Positions 29,444-34,856 of a DNA stretch of 34,856 nucleotides are shown in pieces. Within the stretch, counting starts at the first letter, position 1. Each line of letters begins with the position of its first letter. The notes under the pieces are model-generated. The model was not told where the DNA came from. It worked only from the letters and a program-made list of their open reading frames with translations, and made no database searches. The translations under genes and the position numbers were made by a program. This DNA comes from Embleya sp040605455 (GTDB lineage: Bacteria > Actinomycetota > Actinomycetes > Streptomycetales > Streptomycetaceae): assembly GCF_040605455.1 (NCBI RefSeq), contig NZ_JBEXCV010000101.1, forward strand, positions 1 to 34,856, given 5' to 3'.

Positions 29444-31729
29444 CTACTTGGTCACGTACGCCGCGTCGAACTGGAGGTAGCTGCCTCCGGTCATGGTGAG
29501 TGTGACGGTGTGCGGGCCCGAGGTCGGGAACTTTGCCGAGTACACCTTCTGTCGGGCCGCGTACGACCCGCCGTTGTCGGTGGTGGCCGTCCCGGCCGCG
29601 ACGCCGTCGAGGGTGACGTCGGCGGTTGCGTAGCCGTCGCCCATCGGGGCCAGCACGTCGACGGCGCTGCCGGTGAACGTGATCGTGACCGAGTCGCCGT
29701 TCGTCGAGCTCCAGGTCACGTCGTCGCCGTGGTCGCCGGCGCCGCGATTGCCGGAATGTGTCCAGGCGCCCTGGTAGGAGACCCCCGAGTCGGTGTCGTT
29801 GAGCGCCATCGGGCCCTCGATCATCCGGGCACCGTCGATCGCGAGCCGCACACCGGAGACCTTGACCAGCTTGACGGTGTGCGTGCCCGGCGCGAGGTGG
29901 CGTGCCGCGTACAGCACGGACTGCGGTCGGGGCCACCAGGAGAAGCCGTCCAGCCGCTGCACGAGCGCGCCGTCGAGGTACACGTCGTACTTGCCGCCCA
30001 GCAGGTTGCGCGGGCCCAGGACATCGGCGGCCGTGCCGGTGAACGTGTACGTGACCGAGCTGCCGTTGGCGGTCGCCGCCTGCACGTCGTCGCCGAGATC
30101 ACCGGTCCGGGAAGTACTCGTGTGCTTCCACTCGCCGTCCCACGCGAAGCCCGCCGTGTCCTGGTTCACCGGCTTGGTGTCGATGCGTTCGGCGTTGCCG
30201 CGCAGGGCTTGGCGCACGTCGTTGAGGATCGACAGGGACTGCTCGGAGACCTTGCCGTCCTCGTACATCATCATGTTGAAGCTGAGCGGGACCTTGCGCG
30301 AGGCGGCGTCCAGCGCCCAGTCGACGGCCTGCTTGGCGGAGAAGTTCGGGCCGCCGATCTTCTGGCCGCGCAGGTGGATGCCCCAGTCGTCCTCCATCCG
30401 GAACATCGCGTGCTGGAGCAGGCCCTTCTGCGGACCGGACCGGAAGATGCCGTTGCCGCCGACCGGCGCACTGCCGTCGATCGGTTCGCCGTGCACCTCC
30501 TCGGCGAAGTAGGTGTCCTGGAAGTCGGTGTAGCGCGGCAGGATCCACGAGTTCCAGGAGACCATGCGCGCCGGGTTGCCGGTGCGCGCGATCTTCTCCA
30601 ACTCCTCGAACGGGGCCGGGTAGTAGATCAGGCCGTCGTCGAAGAAGAAGCCGTCGAGCTTCTTGCCGTAGCGGTTGCCGATGTCCGCGACGACCTGCTT
30701 CCAGTTGTTCAGCAGCGTGCTGCGGTCGCCGGTGCCGGTGGTGTAGAAGGTGTTCGGGAACTTCTGGGTGGGCCACCAGGCCGCGTCCTCGGTACCCAGG
30801 TGGTAGTACAGCGTGAAGCCCAGGCCCTCGGCGTGCAGCGCGTCGGCGATCTCGCCGATCAGGTCGCGCTCGGCGGTCAGATCGCCGTTGCCGACGATCT
30901 TGTCGATCGCCGCGTTCGGGCCGTCGACGTGGTAACCCCACCAGCTGTACGACCAGATCACGTAGCCCGCGCCGGTGCCCTTGACCATCTTCACGAAGGC
31001 CGGCACGTCGAAGTCGGCGGCCTGGCGGTTCAGTGACTTGGCCGGCCCGCCGTTCTCCGGGAAGCCCCACGAGCCGTATTGGAACATCAGGCCGTAGCCC
31101 GCCGACGCGAAATCGGAGGTGTTCGCGCGGGCGTCGGCGATCCGTGCCTCGCGCGCCGGGCGGTCCTTCTCCCGGACCAGTTCGAGCGACTTGACCTGCA
31201 CGTCGCCCGCGAGCGTCGCGGTGCGGCTGAGCACGATCGTCGAGGTTCCGGACGGCAGCGCGAGTTTGCCCGCGTCCACGCGCGCCCACCCGCCGGCGGG
31301 CTGGGCGAAGCCGGTCGCCGCAGCCGAACCGCGCACGCCGATCTTGAACGTCTGGCCCGGTGCCGCGTTGAGCATCCCGGTGATCCGGTACACGTCGCCC
31401 TTGGGCACGGTCACGGTCCACGCGAGGTAGTCGTCCGAGGTCTTGAAGTTCTCGACCCAGAAGTTCTTCCTGGTGTCGGGGGCGAACACGGACATCGAGG
31501 GCGTGCGCTCGGCGGCCGTGCCCATCAGAGTCGTGACGTTGTCCGCGACCGCCTTCTGGTCGACCGGCAGCGGGACCTCTCCCGCCTGCGGGACGGCGCC
31601 CGGTGCTGCGGCCGGCGCCGATTCGGCCGACCGGGGTGTGTGCGCCGCCTGTGCGGCGGGCGCGACGACCACCAGCGGCGCGCACATGGCCGCGGTGGTC
31701 GCCAGGATGGTGCACCATCGTCTCAACAT
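29444..31729 (-). CDS. Large secreted GH29-like glycosidase with two C-terminal beta-sandwich modules
   Basis: 761 aa from the ATG at 31727-31729, nine bases after AAGGAG. Residues 1-28 are a signal peptide (VVVAPAAQA cleavage). Residues ~75-200 form a beta-rich N-terminal module (DYLAWTVTVPKGDVYRITGM). The central domain (~205-520) has an alpha-fucosidase-like barrel: YGLMFQYGSWGFPE, FVKMVKGTGAGYVIWSYSWW, GLGFTLYYHLGTEDAAWWP, and D364/D365 in GFFFDDGLIYYP as candidate nucleophile. Two related modules follow (~525-640 and ~645-761), each with a TYTFTGTAADVL or TITFTGSAVDVL core, likely carbohydrate-binding. It should act outside the cell on fucosylated polymers, feeding the adjacent importer. 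The barrel is clearly distant from the 463-aa GH29 here, so enzymatic specificity is uncertain. Confidence 0.75.
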   Translation of the reverse strand: MLRRWCTILATTAAMCAPLVVVAPAAQAAHTPRSAESAPAAAPGAVPQAGEVPLPVDQKAVADNVTTLMGTAAERTPSMSVFAPDTRKNFWVENFKTSDDYLAWTVTVPKGDVYRITGMLNAAPGQTFKIGVRGSAAATGFAQPAGGWARVDAGKLALPSGTSTIVLSRTATLAGDVQVKSLELVREKDRPAREARIADARANTSDFASAGYGLMFQYGSWGFPENGGPAKSLNRQAADFDVPAFVKMVKGTGAGYVIWSYSWWGYHVDGPNAAIDKIVGNGDLTAERDLIGEIADALHAEGLGFTLYYHLGTEDAAWWPTQKFPNTFYTTGTGDRSTLLNNWKQVVADIGNRYGKKLDGFFFDDGLIYYPAPFEELEKIARTGNPARMVSWNSWILPRYTDFQDTYFAEEVHGEPIDGSAPVGGNGIFRSGPQKGLLQHAMFRMEDDWGIHLRGQKIGGPNFSAKQAVDWALDAASRKVPLSFNMMMYEDGKVSEQSLSILNDVRQALRGNAERIDTKPVNQDTAGFAWDGEWKHTSTSRTGDLGDDVQAATANGSSVTYTFTGTAADVLGPRNLLGGKYDVYLDGALVQRLDGFSWWPRPQSVLYAARHLAPGTHTVKLVKVSGVRLAIDGARMIEGPMALNDTDSGVSYQGAWTHSGNRGAGDHGDDVTWSSTNGDSVTITFTGSAVDVLAPMGDGYATADVTLDGVAAGTATTDNGGSYAARQKVYSAKFPTSGPHTVTLTMTGGSYLQFDAAYVTK

Positions 31730-31805
31730 CGGTCAAGACTCCTTGCTTGTCGCCGGGAGGGTGCTGATGGATCGGCGCCGCCGCGGCCAGGCGGCGGCGC
31801 CGTAC

Positions 31806-31845
31806 GCGAATGCCCGGCGGTACGGGCGTACGGCCGGGCATTCGC
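31806..31845 (-). terminator. Terminator between the ABC ATPase gene and the secreted GH29-like gene
   Basis: A 13-bp stem (31806-31818 with 31833-31845) encloses a second short stem (GTAC pairs). It lies 24 bp after the ATPase stop and 77 bp before the GH29-like start, so the latter may depend on partial read-through or its own promoter. Confidence 0.65.
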
Positions 31846-31868
31846 GGGTTCGGGGTGGGGGCGCCCGG

Positions 31869-32987
31869 TCAGCGCAGGGCAGCCCCGGATTCGGCGTCGA
31901 ACAGGTGGATCCGCGCGGGGTCCAGGGCCAGTTCGACCTTCGCGTCCGCGACCACGGCGCTCTCGGCCGGGAAGCGGCAGGCGATCGGCGCACCGGCCGA
32001 GGCCGCGTCGCCGCGTACCGCGCCGAGGGTGACGTAGACGTTCTTCTCCGCGCCCAGTGCCTCGACGTACTCGACGATCGCCGGGATCCGCACATGCCTG
32101 GCGGTGTCCCCGAGGATCGACGCGTCCAGCAGGTGCTCGGGCCGCACGCCGACGGTGACCGGCCCCTGCGGATACTCGTGCTCGGCGGCGGGCAACGGCA
32201 CGTCCACGCCGCCGAGTACCACCTCGGTGCCGCCCTTGCCGGTGCGCAGCCGCGCCTCGACCAGGTTCATCGGCGGCGTGCCCATGAACGACGCGACGAA
32301 GGTGTTCGCGGGGGAGCGGTAGATCTCGTCGGGCGTGCCGATCTGCTGGAGACGACCCTCCTTGAGCACCGCGACCCGGTGGCCCATGGTCATCGCCTCG
32401 ACCTGATCGTGCGTCACGTAGACCATCGTGGTGCCGACCCGGCGCTGCAGGCGGGCGATCTCGCCGCGCATCTGCACGCGCAGCTTGGCGTCCAGGTTCG
32501 ACAGCGGCTCGTCCATCAGGAACAGCGCGGCGTCGCGGATGATCGCCCGGCCCATCGCGACGCGCTGGCGCTGGCCGCCGGAGAGCTGGCCGGGCTTGCG
32601 GTCGAGGTAGTCGGTCAGCTCCAGCATGGCCGCCACCTCGCGCACCCGGCGGTCGATCTCGTCCTTGGGCCGCTTGGCCAGGCGCAGCGGGTAGGCGATG
32701 TTGCGGGCCACCGTGTAGTGCGGGTAGAGCGCGTAGTTCTGGAACACCATCGCGATGTCGCGGTCGCCCGGGTGCACATCGTTGACGACGCGGTCGCCGA
32801 TGCGCAGTTCGCCGCCGGTGATCGATTCCAGGCCCGCGATCATCCGCAGCAGGGTGGACTTGCCGCAGCCCGAGGGGCCGACCAGGACCAGGAACTCGCC
32901 GTCGGCGATGTCCAGATCCATGCCGTGCACCGCGACGTGCCCGTTCGGGTAGGTCTTGGACACCTGGTCCAACATCACCTGGGCCAT
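31869..32987 (-). CDS. ABC sugar importer ATPase (MsmK/UgpC type)
   Basis: 372 aa from the ATG at 32985-32987, six bases after GGAG. Walker A is VGPSGCGKST (~37-46), the Q-loop is in VFQNYALYPH, the signature LSGGQRQRVAMGRAI, Walker B LFLMDEPLSNLDAKLR and the switch His in YVTHDQ. The C-terminal third is an OB-type regulatory domain (VTVGVRPEHL, VEYVEALGAEKNVYV) as in MalK-like ATPases of carbohydrate importers. It powers the two permeases encoded just upstream. A dedicated ATPase in the operon is notable, because many streptomycete sugar importers share one unlinked MsiK. Confidence 0.9.
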   Translation of the reverse strand: MAQVMLDQVSKTYPNGHVAVHGMDLDIADGEFLVLVGPSGCGKSTLLRMIAGLESITGGELRIGDRVVNDVHPGDRDIAMVFQNYALYPHYTVARNIAYPLRLAKRPKDEIDRRVREVAAMLELTDYLDRKPGQLSGGQRQRVAMGRAIIRDAALFLMDEPLSNLDAKLRVQMRGEIARLQRRVGTTMVYVTHDQVEAMTMGHRVAVLKEGRLQQIGTPDEIYRSPANTFVASFMGTPPMNLVEARLRTGKGGTEVVLGGVDVPLPAAEHEYPQGPVTVGVRPEHLLDASILGDTARHVRIPAIVEYVEALGAEKNVYVTLGAVRGDAASAGAPIACRFPAESAVVADAKVELALDPARIHLFDAESGAALR

Positions 32988-33036
32988 GAGTGCTCCAACG
33001 TGCAGAAGGGGTGGTGGGCGGTCGAGGCGGGCGTGC

Positions 33037-33873
33037 TCATTCCTTGACCCCGCCGCTGGTCAGGCCCGCGGTGATGAAGCGCAGGCCGAAGACGACGAGC
33101 AGCAGTGCGGGGACGGCGAGCAGCACCAGCGAGGCGTTGTACTTGCCGATGTCCGAGGGGCTGGTCGCCAGGTACTGCTGGAAGGACTGCACCGCCTTCG
33201 CGGCGGTCGTGTACTTCTCGTCGGTGAACAGAAGGCTCGGGAACAGGAAGTCCTGGAGCGACCACATGACGCACAGGATGGAGAGGTTGACCAGCGCGGG
33301 CCGGCACAGCGGCAGGTAGACCGTACGGAAGACCTGCCAGTGCCCGGCCCGGTCCATCCGCGCCGCCTCGATCAGCGAATCGGGGATGTTGTCGCCGAAG
33401 TTGCGCAGCAGCAGCACCGCGAACGGCAGGGTCAGCGCCGCCTCGGGCAGCGCGACACCCAGGTAGTTGTCGAACAGGCCCGCCTCGCGGATCGTGTAGT
33501 ACAGCGGCACCAGGATCGCGGTCCCGGGCACCGCCAGGCACAACACGATGCCGTAGTACAGCGCCTCCTTGCCGCGGAAGTGCAGCTTGGAGAAGGCGTA
33601 TCCGGCGAGCGCGCCGACGCCGACCACGATGCCGGCGTGCAGCACGGCGATGATGAAGGAGTTCAGGTAGGTGTCGTAGATCGTGACGTCGCCGACCGGG
33701 TCGGTGAACAGCGCGGTGTAGTTGCCCGTCCCGCCGCCTTCGAGGGATCGCTTGATCGCCGCGTAGATCGGGAAGAGCCAGATCGCGCCCATCAGGAGCA
33801 GCATGCCCTGGAGGATCCGGCGGTCGCGCTTGCGACCGGTGAGTACGCGCATGGCGTCGCTGGTCTCGGCCAC
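33037..33873 (-). CDS. ABC sugar importer permease (MalG type)
   Basis: 278 aa from the GTG at 33871-33873, six bases after GAGGAG. Six transmembrane segments, beginning with LQGMLLLMGAIWLFPIYAAI. The EAA loop that docks the ATPase is EAARMDRAGHWQVFRTVYLP. The stop of the preceding permease is 3 bp away, and the ATPase start 49 bp downstream. With its partner it forms the membrane channel for fucose or fuco-oligosaccharides (substrate inferred from the locus). Confidence 0.9.
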   Translation of the reverse strand: MAETSDAMRVLTGRKRDRRILQGMLLLMGAIWLFPIYAAIKRSLEGGGTGNYTALFTDPVGDVTIYDTYLNSFIIAVLHAGIVVGVGALAGYAFSKLHFRGKEALYYGIVLCLAVPGTAILVPLYYTIREAGLFDNYLGVALPEAALTLPFAVLLLRNFGDNIPDSLIEAARMDRAGHWQVFRTVYLPLCRPALVNLSILCVMWSLQDFLFPSLLFTDEKYTTAAKAVQSFQQYLATSPSDIGKYNASLVLLAVPALLLVVFGLRFITAGLTSGGVKE

Positions 33874-33876
33874 GGT

Positions 33877-34856
33877 CTACTCCTCGGACTTTTTGGTGAA
33901 ACGGAGCTGGATCGCGGACAACAGGAGCGCGAGCAGCAGGACGACCACGGCGGCGGCCGACGCGTAGCCGACCCGGGGACCGGGCGAGGTCGCGTAGTTG
34001 TACACGTAGGTGCCGGAGATCTCCGTGCCGCCGGCCGGTCCGCCCTTGGTCGAGAAGAAGACGATCTCGAAGGCGCGGAAGGACATCAGCAGGATCGAGA
34101 TCACCACCGTCTTGTGGGTGGTGCGCATCAGCGGGAAGAGCATCGTGCGCAGCAACTGCCAGAACGAGGCGCCGTCCAGGACGGCGGCCTCCAGGAGCGA
34201 GGTGTTCAGCGCGCTCAGGTCGGCGGTGTAGTACATGATCGGCAGACCGACCAGGTAGACGAAGATGCCGATGACCACGGCGTACGCCAGGCCCGGTTCG
34301 GTCAGCCAGTGGCCGGCCAGGAAGTCCAGGTGGGCGCTGCGCAGCGTCTCGTTGAGCGTGCCGTAGCGGTTCTCCATCATGCCGCCGAACACCGAGGCGA
34401 CCAGTGCGACGGGCATCAGCGAGGGGACCAGGAAGACCGCGTAGAAGACCTTGCGGCCGCGCATGCCGGTGCTCAGCACGACGGCCAGGAAGAAGCCCAG
34501 GGTCAGTGCGCCGGCGACGGCCGCGGCGGCGAACACGACGTTGTTCAGCAGCGCCCGGATGAAGCGGTCGTCGGTGAACAGCAGTCGATAGTTCTCCAGG
34601 CCGACCGACTCCGGGTCCAGGAAGGACAGGTCGGTGCGCTGGAGGCTGGTGCGGGCCAGGAACACGAAGCCGAAGACGTAGAACACGAGGTAGAAGGCGA
34701 GGAGCGGGAGGAGGAACAGCAGCGCCGTGCGCATCATCCCCCGCTGCTGCGGGCCGTCGATCCGCTTGGCCTTGCGTGCGCGACCGGCTTTGCCTGCGCG
34801 GCGCAGGCCGGGCAGGCGGCGGGGGCGGCTCGGCGCAGGATCGCACCGATCGCCAG
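33877..34856 (-). CDS. ABC sugar importer permease (MalF type), 5' end probably outside the window
   Basis: From the methionine at 34737 the protein is 286 aa with six hydrophobic segments (TALLFLLPLLAFYLVFYVFG onward) and the EAA loop EAAVLDGASFWQLLRTMLFP. However, no ribosome site precedes that codon, and the frame stays open and coding-like to the window edge, reading GLRRAGKAGRARKAKRIDGP before the first helix; basic N-terminal tails are usual for these permeases. I therefore treat the start as lying beyond 34856. The operon order suggests a sugar-binding protein gene further upstream. Confidence 0.85.
   Translation of the reverse strand, partial: GDRCDPAPSRPRRLPGLRRAGKAGRARKAKRIDGPQQRGMMRTALLFLLPLLAFYLVFYVFGFVFLARTSLQRTDLSFLDPESVGLENYRLLFTDDRFIRALLNNVVFAAAAVAGALTLGFFLAVVLSTGMRGRKVFYAVFLVPSLMPVALVASVFGGMMENRYGTLNETLRSAHLDFLAGHWLTEPGLAYAVVIGIFVYLVGLPIMYYTADLSALNTSLLEAAVLDGASFWQLLRTMLFPLMRTTHKTVVISILLMSFRAFEIVFFSTKGGPAGGTEISGTYVYNYATSPGPRVGYASAAAVVVLLLALLLSAIQLRFTKKSEE

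Overview
The window is high-GC (about 70%) DNA with strong G/C preference at third codon positions, frequent GTG starts and purine-rich ribosome sites. The gene content points to a filamentous actinomycete of the Streptomycetales type: an NnaR-type nitrate regulator with nasC, nirBD and narK, an Rpf-like lysozyme-fold wall hydrolase, a DUF574 methyltransferase and a CRP-type operator. I do not assign a genus.

Layout. (1) 1-2081, minus strand: two secreted cell-wall hydrolases. One is NlpC/P60-like and truncated by the window edge, the other is Rpf-like. They carry the same family of ~47-residue propeller repeats and share a 95-bp identical stretch. (2) 2082-3068: no intact gene, but a frameshifted remnant of a GH3 beta-glucosidase. 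(3) 3069-13276: nitrate/nitrite assimilation, with nnaR divergent from nasC, an NAD(P)H/FAD oxidoreductase, nirB, nirD and narK. A cluster of six 33-bp double-dyad repeats lies between nasC and the oxidoreductase and runs into the latter's coding sequence. (4) 13385-15765, minus: an AAA+ ATPase and a TPR membrane protein, translationally coupled. (5) 15804-17193: the tail of a polysaccharide deacetylase followed by decayed sequence. (6) 17194-22251: mostly minus-strand accessory genes, namely a DUF574 methyltransferase, two small proteins, a class 3 lipase, a His-rich cation diffusion facilitator with a divergent ArsR/SmtB regulator, and a small Cys-containing secreted protein under a consensus CRP box. 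(7) 22658-34856: an L-fucose utilisation locus.

Fucose locus. It holds a cytoplasmic GH29 alpha-L-fucosidase, a FadR-type regulator, a fumarylacetoacetate-hydrolase-family enzyme, L-fuconate dehydratase, a short-chain dehydrogenase, an aldo/keto reductase, a large secreted GH29-like protein and an ABC sugar importer (one ATPase, two permeases; the left permease runs to the window edge). Together they describe release, uptake and non-phosphorylating oxidation of L-fucose to pyruvate and L-lactate: AKR as fucose dehydrogenase, FucD, SDR as 2-keto-3-deoxy-L-fuconate dehydrogenase, FAH-type hydrolase. A lactonase and a sugar-binding protein are not in the window. A 13-bp sequence occurs in inverted orientation at both divergent fucose promoters and is a good candidate operator for the FadR-type regulator.

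The most unusual features are the 33-bp double-dyad repeats, the in-frame 6-bp and 9-bp tandem repeats expanded inside nasC and the methyltransferase (the same 9-bp family coding on opposite strands), and the near-identical propeller repeats of the two wall hydrolases.
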